Assembly (NCBI RefSeq): GCF_014699035.1
Contig: NZ_JACXAA010000005.1
Location: 1 to 64,000 of the forward strand
Direction of reading: 5' to 3'
DNA: 64,000 nucleotides
DNA from: Spirosoma validum
GTDB lineage: Bacteria; Bacteroidota; Bacteroidia; Cytophagales; Spirosomataceae
Part shown: positions 52,214 to 60,961 of the stretch, piece after piece
Layout: each line of letters opens with the position of its first letter
How positions within the stretch are numbered: position 1 is the stretch's first letter
The notes under the pieces: model-generated
Told to the model about the DNA's origin: nothing
Database searches by the model: none
The model's input: only the letters and a program-made list of their open reading frames with translations
Program-made: the position numbers and the translations under genes

Positions 52214-52390
52214 ATGTCTACATATGTCATTGAGCGCGAAATTCCCGGCGCTGGAAAGTTGACACCCGGAGAACCGAAAGGCGTTTCGCAAACATCCTGT
52301 GATGTCGTACGAATTGACAATCATCGGCAGACGATCAGCAGTCATCAATGGAAAGATAACCAGCGTGCACGCTTTTCGGGTAAACTTTAA
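52214..52390 (+). pseudogene. Short DUF4242-like reading frame, truncated
   Basis: The 58-codon frame MSTYVIEREIPGAGKLTP...SQTSCDV matches the N-terminus of DUF4242 proteins, which usually have about 90 residues. After residue 31 the sequence no longer resembles the family and ends early, so it looks truncated or recombined. The spacer before it, 51908-52213, shows no gene. Confidence 0.55.
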
Positions 52391-52443
52391 TATCTATTTC
52401 ACTGACTGTCATTACAGCTTACAGGACGAGGTAACATAATTCA

Positions 52444-52451
52444 TATATTTG
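52444..52451 (+). promoter_or_regulatory. Candidate -7 box for the GAF histidine kinase gene
   Basis: TATATTTG matches TAnnTTTG 20 nt before the ATG at 52472. No clear -33 element. Confidence 0.45.
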
Positions 52452-52471
52452 AGAAGTATACTGTCCTTAAA

Positions 52472-53758
52472 ATGAGTTATTCAGACCTTGATCTAACCAA
52501 AGATATTGAGCGAATAAAGCAGATCTCCATTATTCCCACTATCCTTGACGTAGTTTGCCAGACGACAGGCATGGGGTTTGCCGCTGTAGCCCGGGTAACT
52601 CAGGATCGATGGATTGCCTGTAGTGTGCGAGACGACATTCAATTCGGACTGGTACCGGGTGGGGAATTAACGATCGAATCAACCATCTGCAACGAAATTC
52701 GTGACTCACATCAGGCTGTCGTCATCGATCATGTCCAGGACAGCGAGGAATATTGTAATCATCATACGCCTAAAGAATATGGTTTTCAGAGCTATATCTC
52801 ATTTCCTATTCTTCTGAAAAATGGCGAATTCTTTGGAACCCTCTGTGCCATTGATCCAAAACCTGCCCAACTCAATAATCCAACCGTAATCGGTATGTTC
52901 AGTTTATTTGCTGAACTGATTACTTTTCACCTGCAACAACTGGATTTGCTCGAACGTAGCCAGACGGAGCTCAATCAGTTGAACCACCAACTGTCGAATT
53001 CAAACGATGAGAATCGGCAGTATCGGCATATTACGTATCACAACCTCCAGGAGCCCCTTCGCAAACTAAGGCTCTTTAGCGGAATGCTAATTCAAGCCAC
53101 GGAGAGCAGTGATATCGATAAAGCCAGAGAGCTGGCTGTAAAAATCGATACCAATGCGAAAAAGTTTTCCGTGCTGATTAAAGACTTGTCGGTCTATTCA
53201 GACTTAGCCGACTCAGACACGCTTGTCGATCGCCTGGATCTGAACCAATTGATCGCTGAAGTCTGCGTTCAGTTGGGGCCGCAAATCGAGGCCAGGGAGG
53301 CTACGATTCATGTTGCCGAGTTACCAGCGATTCAAGCCATACCGCTGCAACTGAAACAGCTTTTTTACCAGTTACTCCACAAAGCGCTTAAGTACTCTCG
53401 AAAAGACGTAGTGACAGTTGTCACGATTTCCAGCCGGGAGCTGGCTTCGACCGAATCGCCTGGTCCGTTACCGACTGGAGATCACATTCGCTACGTTGAC
53501 ATTCGTATCGCTGATAATGGTATCGGCATTGAGCAATCGCAACTGGAAAAGATTTTTGATGTGTTTGCCAAACTGCCTACCGACAAGGCTCTGGAAGGCG
53601 AGGGAATTGGGCTGGCTTATTGCCGCAAAATTGTGCGTAATCATGGGGGGCTTATCAAGGCCGAATCTGAAGTTGGCAAAGGAACGACCTTGTCTATTAT
53701 TTTACCGATTGCCCGAAAACTAAACAGTTACACGATCGATAAGTTAGCTGGTCTGTAA
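52472..53758 (+). CDS. GAF-domain histidine kinase with altered catalytic motifs
   Basis: The 428-residue cytoplasmic protein has a GAF domain (residues 20-155; SYISFPILLKNGEFFGTLCAID), a dimerisation helix with His190 in TYHNLQEPLRKLRLF and an ATPase domain with DNGIGI at 348-353, FDVFAKL and GEGIGLAYC at 376-384. Two key positions differ: the residue after His190 is Asn instead of an acidic one, and the N-box reads LLHKALKYS with Lys304 where the Mg2+-binding Asn is normal. It may have weak or no kinase activity. No partner regulator is adjacent. Confidence 0.88.
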   Translation: MSYSDLDLTKDIERIKQISIIPTILDVVCQTTGMGFAAVARVTQDRWIACSVRDDIQFGLVPGGELTIESTICNEIRDSHQAVVIDHVQDSEEYCNHHTPKEYGFQSYISFPILLKNGEFFGTLCAIDPKPAQLNNPTVIGMFSLFAELITFHLQQLDLLERSQTELNQLNHQLSNSNDENRQYRHITYHNLQEPLRKLRLFSGMLIQATESSDIDKARELAVKIDTNAKKFSVLIKDLSVYSDLADSDTLVDRLDLNQLIAEVCVQLGPQIEAREATIHVAELPAIQAIPLQLKQLFYQLLHKALKYSRKDVVTVVTISSRELASTESPGPLPTGDHIRYVDIRIADNGIGIEQSQLEKIFDVFAKLPTDKALEGEGIGLAYCRKIVRNHGGLIKAESEVGKGTTLSIILPIARKLNSYTIDKLAGL

Positions 53759-53845
53759 GCACTGATCATTGATACGTATGGCGTTTATTATTTCTGGTTT
53801 TTTTTGCCTGTTCGATTACTAATGGCGGTTTATAATAACCTGAAT

Positions 53846-53859
53846 TATAACTAGTTATA
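53846..53859. other. Short palindrome in a gene-free spacer
   Basis: TATAACTAGTTATA is a perfect 14-bp palindrome in the 438-nt spacer 53759-54196. I see no gene and no other clear signal in that spacer until the -7-like TAAATTTG at 54158-54165, 31 nt before the DoxX start. Confidence 0.4.
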
Positions 53860-54196
53860 TCGATTCAGTAATGCCGGTAGTCATTATGTGCAGACATCCT
53901 CGGGTTAGCATACCTACGGCATACAAGTGATAATCAGCTTTTGCTTTCTACAACCATTCGATGGCAGCGGCCAACCAGTCCTTATAAGGTCAGATTGTTC
54001 ATGACGCACGTTTCCAGTGACCTCGCAAACTGGCTGATTTTGCCGTTTTTTTTGGGTACATTCACCCGTAAGTACCAACCGAAATCGAGTAAAAAGAATG
54101 TCGCAATACACCCTTTTATTGGCGTTTTTACACCCGTTCTACATCGATTGAGCGTGGTAAATTTGTTCTGTTAGTCAGCTAAACAACAAAGACAAC

Positions 54197-54673
54197 ATGA
54201 CACAACTTACTTCTGTAAACGTAAAGCCTAAAGCCATGAAAAAGACAAAAATCACGTACTGGGTATTAACGGGTCTGTTTGCATTCATCATGCTGGGTTC
54301 AGCCATTCCCGATATTCTGGTCGTGCCTATGGCCGTACAAGGGTTTAAAGAGATGGGGATGCCAGTCTATCTGATTCCATTTCTGGGCTGGGCTAAACTG
54401 CTGGGGGTTATTGCCATTCTGGTTCCGGGTTTTCCGCGCATCAAGGAGTGGGCCTATGCTGGTTTGTTCTTTGATCTACTGGGTGCTACGTATTCCGTCG
54501 CGAATAGCGGTAAAACTGTCGGCGATTGGTCGCCAATGCTGGTTTTTATCGCGTTGGGTGTTGGTTCGTATGTATTCTATCATAAAAAACAGAAAGCAAC
54601 CGCAATAGGTAAGCTAAACGTAATACAGGGCGATCTCCAACAACGCGGAAACGTTCAACCCTCGTTTAGTTGA
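54197..54673 (+). CDS. DoxX-family membrane protein
   Basis: The 158-residue protein has four hydrophobic helices in the DoxX arrangement: YWVLTGLFAFIMLGSAIPDI, VYLIPFLGWAKLLGVIAILV, WAYAGLFFDLLGATYSV and MLVFIALGVGSYVFY. A second Met at residue 14 is an alternative start. Function in the family is poorly defined. It is a single gene closed by a strong terminator. Confidence 0.85.
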   Translation: MTQLTSVNVKPKAMKKTKITYWVLTGLFAFIMLGSAIPDILVVPMAVQGFKEMGMPVYLIPFLGWAKLLGVIAILVPGFPRIKEWAYAGLFFDLLGATYSVANSGKTVGDWSPMLVFIALGVGSYVFYHKKQKATAIGKLNVIQGDLQQRGNVQPSFS

Positions 54674-54697
54674 GTTGTGGAGGTATCTAAATAAGTT

Positions 54698-54729
54698 AGC
54701 CCGTGTCCTGTTGAGGACACGGGCTTTTT
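54698..54729 (+). terminator. Rho-independent terminator after the DoxX gene
   Basis: AGCCCGTGTCC and GGACACGGGCT form an 11-bp GC-rich perfect stem with a short loop, followed by TTTTT. It lies 25 nt after the stop codon. Confidence 0.92.
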
Positions 54730-54767
54730 AGTTGTATCAAGTTGACGTTGCTCAGTTGCAGAATTAC

Positions 54768-54995
54768 TTACTCCACTACTTCCTGTTCGACTAACCACTG
54801 CTTCACTTCAGTAAGCATCCGTGCTGCTGATAGACTGGTCGCTTCGACCTCACTCTGGAGACGTTGCAGACTGGAACTTACCGCGCCCGACAGGTTCAGG
54901 AAAACGCTGTATTCGTTAACATGCTGAGGACCAGTGGGAAGATCACTAGCGGAAAAAAAGTCGACCAATTCCTGGTATTCGCTACGTAGTGGCAT
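54768..54995 (-). CDS. Small DUF6965-like protein
   Basis: Start chosen at the Met at 54995 (75 residues); an upstream Met at 55055 would add 20 residues without family character. The N-terminus YQELVDFFSASDLPTGPQHVNEY resembles the opening of DUF6965 proteins of Bacteroidota, followed by a helical tail. Function unknown. Soluble. The 260-nt spacer to the right shows no gene. Confidence 0.6.
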   Translation of the reverse strand: MPLRSEYQELVDFFSASDLPTGPQHVNEYSVFLNLSGAVSSSLQRLQSEVEATSLSAARMLTEVKQWLVEQEVVE

Positions 54996-55317
54996 ACCAC
55001 AAAAATAAGGATTTACAAGGATAGTCACTTGCCGATAGCGGCATTTAACGAGCAAAAAACGGTCTCGTAAAAGCCCTGTGAAAAGTAAGTTTCTCGTAAC
55101 TAGCCCGTTACAATAACTTGATTGGTTGGCCCTACGGAGAGCGCAATTTCATCCTCAAATTCAACGATGTCTACCTGCGGACGATCTTTATCCTTAAAAT
55201 GCTCCTGGTAACGTTTGACGGCTTCCCCTTTGCTGACCCCTTGGTTTTGCCTACATTCACAGCAGAATCAGTACGTTCATTACGGCCAATATTTTCAGGA
55301 TGCATAATGGAAATAAA

Positions 55318-56133
55318 ATGAAGTACGAAAAAATACCTCCGCCAGCTCATCTTGACCGGTACGTTCAATACTTCTGGACCTACGAAAGTGAGGGTATGGC
55401 TGGTCCGCCGAAAACGTTTCGACCGATCACCGACGGATGTCCGGGTATTATCGTTCAGCTATCCGAAAGAGATCCGCTTTTCGATCAGAATAAAAAACAA
55501 TTGCCCACCTTATGTTTGTACGGACAGACCATTAAGCACCGCGAGATTCAGGCGCGTGATCAATTCCGGGTTATTGGGGCCTGTTTCTCGCCCGTTGGAT
55601 TAAAGTCCATTTTCGGACTCAATGCCGATGAACTAACCGATACGTGTGCTGCTCTGAATGGATTACCGGGGCAGCAGGCGCTTTTTCTTTCAGAACAATT
55701 GGCGGGCACGGACTCCATTCGCTACCGAATCGAGTTGTTGTCGGCTTATGTATCGGCGCAGATCCGGGAAAACAAATTTCAGCTGGATAACGTAACAGAC
55801 TATGCTTTATCGCAGCTGATTAAGTCGGAAGGAACGATTCCGCTGAAGGAGTTGCAGGATGAGTTGAACGTATCGGAGCGGCACCTCGAACGAAAGTTTA
55901 AGGAAGGGGTTGGGATTTCGCCTAAATTATTTTCGAGAATCTGTCGATTTCAGGCCTCCTTTCAGCAGTTAAAGACCAACAAGTACGATAAGCTTTCAGA
56001 CATAGCTTTTGAAAACGGGTATGCCGATCAATCGCATTTTATCCGGGTTTTTAAAGAGTTTGCCGGTTTTCCGCCGAACCGGTATGGTAAGCAATCTGCT
56101 GAAATTGTGGAGAATTTAGCCGAATGGTATTAA
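55318..56133 (+). CDS. AraC-family transcriptional regulator
   Basis: I chose ATG 55318; an in-frame ATG six codons earlier adds MHNGNK. The 271-residue protein has an N-terminal domain of the DUF6597 type (PPPAHLDRYVQYFWTYES) and a C-terminal AraC double helix-turn-helix (LKELQDELNVSERHLERKF, then LSDIAFENGYADQSHFIRVFK). The following NAD(P)-binding and DUF1772 genes may be its targets, since such regulators usually sit next to what they control. Confidence 0.88.
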   Translation: MKYEKIPPPAHLDRYVQYFWTYESEGMAGPPKTFRPITDGCPGIIVQLSERDPLFDQNKKQLPTLCLYGQTIKHREIQARDQFRVIGACFSPVGLKSIFGLNADELTDTCAALNGLPGQQALFLSEQLAGTDSIRYRIELLSAYVSAQIRENKFQLDNVTDYALSQLIKSEGTIPLKELQDELNVSERHLERKFKEGVGISPKLFSRICRFQASFQQLKTNKYDKLSDIAFENGYADQSHFIRVFKEFAGFPPNRYGKQSAEIVENLAEWY

Positions 56134-56177
56134 TTGCCGTTGTCGGTTTTGTTCTATTTTAACGCGGGCAGTCGCTC

Positions 56178-56185
56178 TAGTTTTG
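56178..56185 (+). promoter_or_regulatory. Candidate -7 box for the NAD(P)-binding protein gene
   Basis: TAGTTTTG matches TAnnTTTG 17 nt before the ATG at 56203. Confidence 0.35.
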
Positions 56186-56202
56186 CTTAAAAAACAAAAC
56201 AT

Positions 56203-56829
56203 ATGAAGCTGCTCATTTTTGGATCAACCGGTAGTATAGGGCGTCAGCTTGTCGAACAGGCGCTTGCTCAAGGACATACGGTAACGGCTTTTACGCGCAG
56301 GCTAACCGTCCCTGAATTCTCCAGTCATCCTGGTCTTATCCTGTTTCAGGGCGATGTTCTGGATTTTACGTCGGTGAAAGAAGCCGTTAAGGACCAGGAT
56401 GTTGTGTTGTGTGCGCTTGGCGCTGGTCGGAAGGGAGGCACCCGCTCAGAAGGCACTCAGAATATTATCCGGGCAATGAAAGCCGTGGGCACGAAGCGTT
56501 TTATCTGCCAAACTACCTTAGGCGTTGGCGACAGTGAAGGAAATCTGAACGTCTTCTGGAAATACATCATGTTTGGCTTGTTGTTGAAACAGGCCTTTGT
56601 CGATCACGAAATTCAGGAAAAGTACATCCAGCAAAGTTCGTTAGACTGGATCATCGTTCGTCCGGCGGCTTTTACGGATGGCGAGCGCACAGGTACGTAT
56701 CGGCATGGCTTTGACGGATCGGCCGAAGGGTTGACGCTCAAAATTTCCCGTGCCGACGTTGCCGATTTTATGCTCAAACAGTTGACCGACGATACGTATC
56801 TGCACAAGACCCCCGGTTTATCCTACTGA
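56203..56829 (+). CDS. NAD(P)-binding, atypical SDR (NmrA-like) protein
   Basis: The 208-residue protein starts directly with a Rossmann nucleotide site (LLIFGSTGSIGRQLVEQAL) and continues with VLCALGAGRKGGTRSEGTQNI and WIIVRPAAFTDG, typical of the small flavin-reductase/NmrA-like group. It probably reduces or senses NAD(P)H. The next gene follows after 15 nt, so they form a pair, likely under the AraC regulator upstream. Confidence 0.88.
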   Translation: MKLLIFGSTGSIGRQLVEQALAQGHTVTAFTRRLTVPEFSSHPGLILFQGDVLDFTSVKEAVKDQDVVLCALGAGRKGGTRSEGTQNIIRAMKAVGTKRFICQTTLGVGDSEGNLNVFWKYIMFGLLLKQAFVDHEIQEKYIQQSSLDWIIVRPAAFTDGERTGTYRHGFDGSAEGLTLKISRADVADFMLKQLTDDTYLHKTPGLSY

Positions 56830-56844
56830 AAAAACGCGAAACGT

Positions 56845-57345
56845 ATGCCAACGCTCCCAACGATTGTAATAGCATGTGCCGCCATAACAACAGCGCTTAT
56901 AACGGGTCTTTTCTATGCGTATTCCTGTTCCGTAAATCCAGGGTTAAACCGATTGTCCGATCTGGAATACGTAACGGCTATGCAGTCCATAAATAGGGCT
57001 ATTCAGAACCCGTTGTTTTTCATTAGCTTTCTGGGCACTCCGATTTTATTGCCAGTTAGTACGTGGTTGAACTATAATCAACCCGTTTCGGCTCGGTTCT
57101 GGCTATTGCTGTTGGCCACAATTCTGTACCTGATTGGTGTACTGGGTGTTACAGCGCTGGGGAATATTCCACTCAATGAAGCATTAAACTCGTTTTCGAT
57201 ACAGACAGCCTCTGCTGAAGAAATTGCTGTCCAGCGCGTCCGGTTTGAGACCCCCTGGAACACCTGGCATACGATTCGGACGTTGGCGTCATTCGTGGCG
57301 CTGGTGCTGGTAGTCATCGCCTGTCTCAGTTCGAATACGAAATGA
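56845..57345 (+). CDS. DUF1772 (anthrone oxygenase-family) membrane protein
   Basis: The 166-residue protein has four hydrophobic helices and DUF1772 features: GLFYAYSCSVNPGL near residue 21, Asn51 and Pro56 in INRAIQNPLFF, and WNTWHTIRT near residue 138. Function in bacteria unknown. It closes the unit with the NAD(P)-binding gene. Confidence 0.82.
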   Translation: MPTLPTIVIACAAITTALITGLFYAYSCSVNPGLNRLSDLEYVTAMQSINRAIQNPLFFISFLGTPILLPVSTWLNYNQPVSARFWLLLLATILYLIGVLGVTALGNIPLNEALNSFSIQTASAEEIAVQRVRFETPWNTWHTIRTLASFVALVLVVIACLSSNTK

Positions 57346-57480
57346 TCTTGTTTCGACGAGCATTTCATACCCTGCCCTGAAAAGCATGAGTAGATAAAAG
57401 GATGTCGATGAACCGGGTGGAGTGGTGTTTTAGCTAATTCTGGGTAATTTTATGGATTATATCCTTGTCTAAATGGATCT

Positions 57481-58206
57481 ATGATTATCCCTCCACTTCA
57501 CCCTGAGGAAAGTAACCGGATAAATGCCTTAAAAAGTTATGACATACTGGATTCATTGTCCGAACAGGATTACGACGATATTACCAGCCTGGCGTCCGAA
57601 ATCTGCCAAACGCCTATTTCATTAATCAGTCTTATTGACGACGAAAGGCAATGGTTTAAATCCAATCATGGGTTCGATATTCGGGAAACCCCGCGTGAGT
57701 ACGCCTTCTGTACGCATGCGATTCTAAATCCGTACGAAACACTGGTTGTTCCCGACTCAAGGGAAGACGAACGCTTTGCGGGCAATCCGTTAGTTACTGG
57801 TAATCCCTACGTTATTTTTTACGCAGGTGTTCCCTTAGTTAATCCGGAAGGGTACCCGTTAGGCTCTTTGTGTGTTATTGACCACGCGGCAAAGCAGTTG
57901 AGCCAAACCCAACTGTCGGCGTTGAAGATTTTAGCGAAACAGGTCGTTAATCTGCTGGAGCTTAGAAAAAGCAACATAGCCCTCGCAACAGTCAAACGAA
58001 TCGCGGAACAACGTAATACGGAACTGGAAAAATTGGTTGACGGAATTAGCCAGGAGGTGAAACCCAAACTGGCTCACATAGCCAATACTGTTCATCAATT
58101 AGAGAGCGGGCAGATGACTCTCCAGTCGGGTAAAGCTAATGAACTGTTTGTTGACATTCGCACATCGCTTAAAACACTAGAGGAAGTATTACACCGATTG
58201 CACTGA
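57481..58206 (+). CDS. GAF-domain signalling protein
   Basis: The 241-residue protein has a GAF domain at about residues 20-165 (ICQTPISLISLIDDERQWFKS, YAFCTHAI, FYAGVPLVNPEGYPLGSLCVID) and a helical C-terminus. There is no ATPase, GGDEF or output domain, so it is a sensor part only. The C-terminal EVKPKLAHIANTVHQLES recalls a kinase dimerisation helix and may be the rest of a shortened kinase. Transcribed alone. Confidence 0.82.
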   Translation: MIIPPLHPEESNRINALKSYDILDSLSEQDYDDITSLASEICQTPISLISLIDDERQWFKSNHGFDIRETPREYAFCTHAILNPYETLVVPDSREDERFAGNPLVTGNPYVIFYAGVPLVNPEGYPLGSLCVIDHAAKQLSQTQLSALKILAKQVVNLLELRKSNIALATVKRIAEQRNTELEKLVDGISQEVKPKLAHIANTVHQLESGQMTLQSGKANELFVDIRTSLKTLEEVLHRLH

Positions 58207-58282
58207 GGTGGATAAATCAGCCGACGGCCTAACCAATTGACTGAAATGAAGTTTTTTAACGAACGTAGTCATTGATTTTTCC

Positions 58283-59095
58283 ATGAAGACCCTCATCCAC
58301 GACGAAACTTCCATTCATTACGTAGTAGCGGGCAGTGAATCGCCTACACTGTTGTTTGTGCATGGGGCCAATATTGACCTCACGTATTGGGATGCACAAC
58401 TCGCTTATTTTGAAGACCGCTACAACGTTATAGCGATTGACTTACCCGGTCATGGGCAATCTGGACGTAACAAACCGCACTGGACGGTAAAAGGCATGGG
58501 GGAGGACGTAGCAGCCTTCATAAAGAGCCTAAAATTAGAACAGGTCATTCTGATTGGACACTCCCTGGGTGGTAATGTGAATCTGGTCGCTGCCACAACG
58601 TATCCAGATCCAATTATCGGCTTTATCGGGATTGACAATTTCAAAAGTGCCGGACAACCGTTGCCATCGGAGTATCAGGAACAGAGCGAGCAAATTATCC
58701 AGCAGCTACACCAGAATTTCGCGGATACCGATGAGCAATATGCCCGCATGGTTCTGCTGACTCCCCAGACGCCGGAAGCGGTTTCATCTCGGGTCGTGCA
58801 GGATTACCGGGAAGCGTTTCAGCCAATGGCAACCGAAATCATTGAAGCTGTTTTTAAGAGCGAATACAAAACCGAGCAGGAGTTGCTTCCGAAACTTCCC
58901 TGTAAACTGCATTTGATTAACGTCGATTATATGCCTACGCAGGAAGGCCCGTTGCAGACGTATACGACCAAAGGTTATGCGGTTCATCACATGGCAGGCA
59001 CAAGCCACTTCCCCATGATTGAAAAGCCCAACGAACTGAATAAACGGCTTGATGAAACCATTAAGGAAATCCTGGCGGAAAAACGAAGTAAGTAG
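58283..59095 (+). CDS. Alpha/beta hydrolase
   Basis: The 270-residue protein has the fold hallmarks LLFVHGANIDLTYWD with the oxyanion loop, IDLPGHGQSG, the nucleophile Ser in LIGHSLGGNV near residue 94 and His in GTSHFPMIEKP near residue 241. No signal peptide. Substrate unknown. Confidence 0.88.
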   Translation: MKTLIHDETSIHYVVAGSESPTLLFVHGANIDLTYWDAQLAYFEDRYNVIAIDLPGHGQSGRNKPHWTVKGMGEDVAAFIKSLKLEQVILIGHSLGGNVNLVAATTYPDPIIGFIGIDNFKSAGQPLPSEYQEQSEQIIQQLHQNFADTDEQYARMVLLTPQTPEAVSSRVVQDYREAFQPMATEIIEAVFKSEYKTEQELLPKLPCKLHLINVDYMPTQEGPLQTYTTKGYAVHHMAGTSHFPMIEKPNELNKRLDETIKEILAEKRSK

Positions 59096-59159
59096 GATTG
59101 CAGAAAGTGATTTAATGAAGACGTATTAACTTCGTCTTGCACTTCATGTGATTCAAACT

Positions 59160-60758
59160 ATGCACCAAACCCTGCTACTTTGCTTATCGTTACTACTTGC
59201 CGTTTCAATTCTGGTTATGATAGGCCAACGCCTACGTATTCCAACGCCTATTTTTTTAGTCCTGAGCGGTCTGGGTATTAGTCTGATACCGGGAATTCCG
59301 CGTGTTGAGATAAATCCTGAATTGATTTTTCTGATATTCCTGCCGCCGTTGCTGTATGAAGCCGCCTGGTTTATGTCCTGGAAGGAATTCTGGCGTTGGC
59401 GACGGATCATTATGGTATTGGCTTTTGGTCTGGTGATTATAACGGCACTGGCCGTAGCCTACGTATCAAGCGCTTTGATTCCTGGATTCACGCTGGCATT
59501 GGGTTTTTTGGTAGGGGGTATAGTGTCCCCACCCGATGCAGTTGCCGCTACGTCGGTTCTGAAAAACGTAAATATTCCCAAAAGCACGATCAGTATTCTG
59601 GAAGGGGAGAGCCTGGTGAATGACGCATCGAGTTTAATTGTGTTCCGCTTTGCCTTAGTCGCTGTTACGTCGGGTTCATTTGTCTTCCGAACGGCGGCCG
59701 TTGATTTTTTCCTGGTCACGATCCTGGGGGTCGCCGTTGGACTGGCGGTGGCGGGCGTTTTTTACGCCATACACCGATGGTTACCGACGTCAACCCGAAT
59801 CGGTGTGCTGCTGACGTTTATTGCGCCCTACACGATGTACCTGGTTGCCGAAGAATTTAAGGTGTCGGGCGTGATGGCCGTTGTCAGTGGGGGCTTATTT
59901 CTGTCCTACCAGAGTCACCGTATCCTGAACCATAGCGAGCGAATTCAGAGCGTAAGTATGTGGGGTACAGTGGTTTTTGCTTTAAATGGACTGGTATTTA
60001 TTCTGATCGGACTTGAACTGCCCGTCATTATGAATGGTTTGGGCGACTATTCAAAGGTGGAAGCAATTGAATACGCGTTAATGGTCACGTCCGTGGTGAT
60101 TGTTACCCGGATACTGTTTGCCTTCTGTTCAGCAGCCTTTACGCAGTTTATTGGCCAGTATATTACCGTAGCTGTGCGAAACGTTGGTTATCGGGCTCCA
60201 ATCATCCTGGGCTGGTCGGGAATGCGGGGTGTTGTGTCCTTAGCATCCGCTCTGTCTGTACCGTTAGCCTTACAAAATGGCGAACCCTTTCCCCACCGAA
60301 ATCTGATTCTGTTCATCACGTTTGTCGTTATCCTCGTTACGCTGGTTGTTCAGGGACTAACCTTACCACTGGTGATTCGGTGGGTCAATTTTAAAGATCC
60401 AATTCCTCGTTTACCTGACGATGAGCAACAGAACCGGATACGTATAAAATTGACAAAGGCGGCCCTTGAGCACCTCCAGACAAATTACGCTGACGAAGCG
60501 AATACCAACGAGTTAGTGAAAAATATGAAAGACCGGATGGAAAGTGATCTTCGCCAGACGAAACGTCATTTGGATTCACTGGAAGACGATGGCGAAAATG
60601 TAACGCGCTACAATCAAATCAGAACTGAAATCATCAAGGTTAAACGTGATGTATTGCAACGGCTGAATAGCAAGCAGGAATTTGACGATGATGTGATTCG
60701 CGGTGAAGAAGCCCGGATGGATCTGGAAGAAGAAAAGAGCAACCACCCGATCCATTGA
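59160..60758 (+). CDS. Na+/H+ antiporter, CPA1 family
   Basis: Start chosen at ATG 59160, since the GTG four codons upstream adds nothing. The 532-residue protein has about twelve membrane helices with CPA1 motifs: FLPPLLYEAAW near residue 60, GGIVSPPDAVAATSVL near 119 (transport Asp), LEGESLVNDASSLIVF near 144 and GWSGMRGVVSLA near 345. The last 130 residues are charged and helical, a regulatory tail. It exports Na+ or takes up H+ at the inner membrane. Confidence 0.9.
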   Translation: MHQTLLLCLSLLLAVSILVMIGQRLRIPTPIFLVLSGLGISLIPGIPRVEINPELIFLIFLPPLLYEAAWFMSWKEFWRWRRIIMVLAFGLVIITALAVAYVSSALIPGFTLALGFLVGGIVSPPDAVAATSVLKNVNIPKSTISILEGESLVNDASSLIVFRFALVAVTSGSFVFRTAAVDFFLVTILGVAVGLAVAGVFYAIHRWLPTSTRIGVLLTFIAPYTMYLVAEEFKVSGVMAVVSGGLFLSYQSHRILNHSERIQSVSMWGTVVFALNGLVFILIGLELPVIMNGLGDYSKVEAIEYALMVTSVVIVTRILFAFCSAAFTQFIGQYITVAVRNVGYRAPIILGWSGMRGVVSLASALSVPLALQNGEPFPHRNLILFITFVVILVTLVVQGLTLPLVIRWVNFKDPIPRLPDDEQQNRIRIKLTKAALEHLQTNYADEANTNELVKNMKDRMESDLRQTKRHLDSLEDDGENVTRYNQIRTEIIKVKRDVLQRLNSKQEFDDDVIRGEEARMDLEEEKSNHPIH

Positions 60759-60961
60759 TTGCGCACAGCATCTGTTAGCGCATCGCCAGTTGCCCGTTAG
60801 TTGATCAGATTTTTCATGGTGTGTGAATAGAAGCGGAAAGCCTCTTTGTGTAGGTAAAGTTCGCCGGATAAAATGCTACGTACAATACCCCAATGTAGGT
60901 ATTTTATGGATCACGAACAACCGTGTTCTTTGTTGTAACTCACTGTTCAACAAGCGATTTT

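Noticed and set aside
53941..54174. 77-codon frame in the spacer before DoxX
   Set aside because: No similarity I can recognise, low-complexity start and no ribosome-binding or promoter signal in the right place.
60923..60961. GTG start for the TPR histidine kinase
   Set aside because: The added 13 residues precede and spoil a normal signal peptide that begins at the ATG at 60962.
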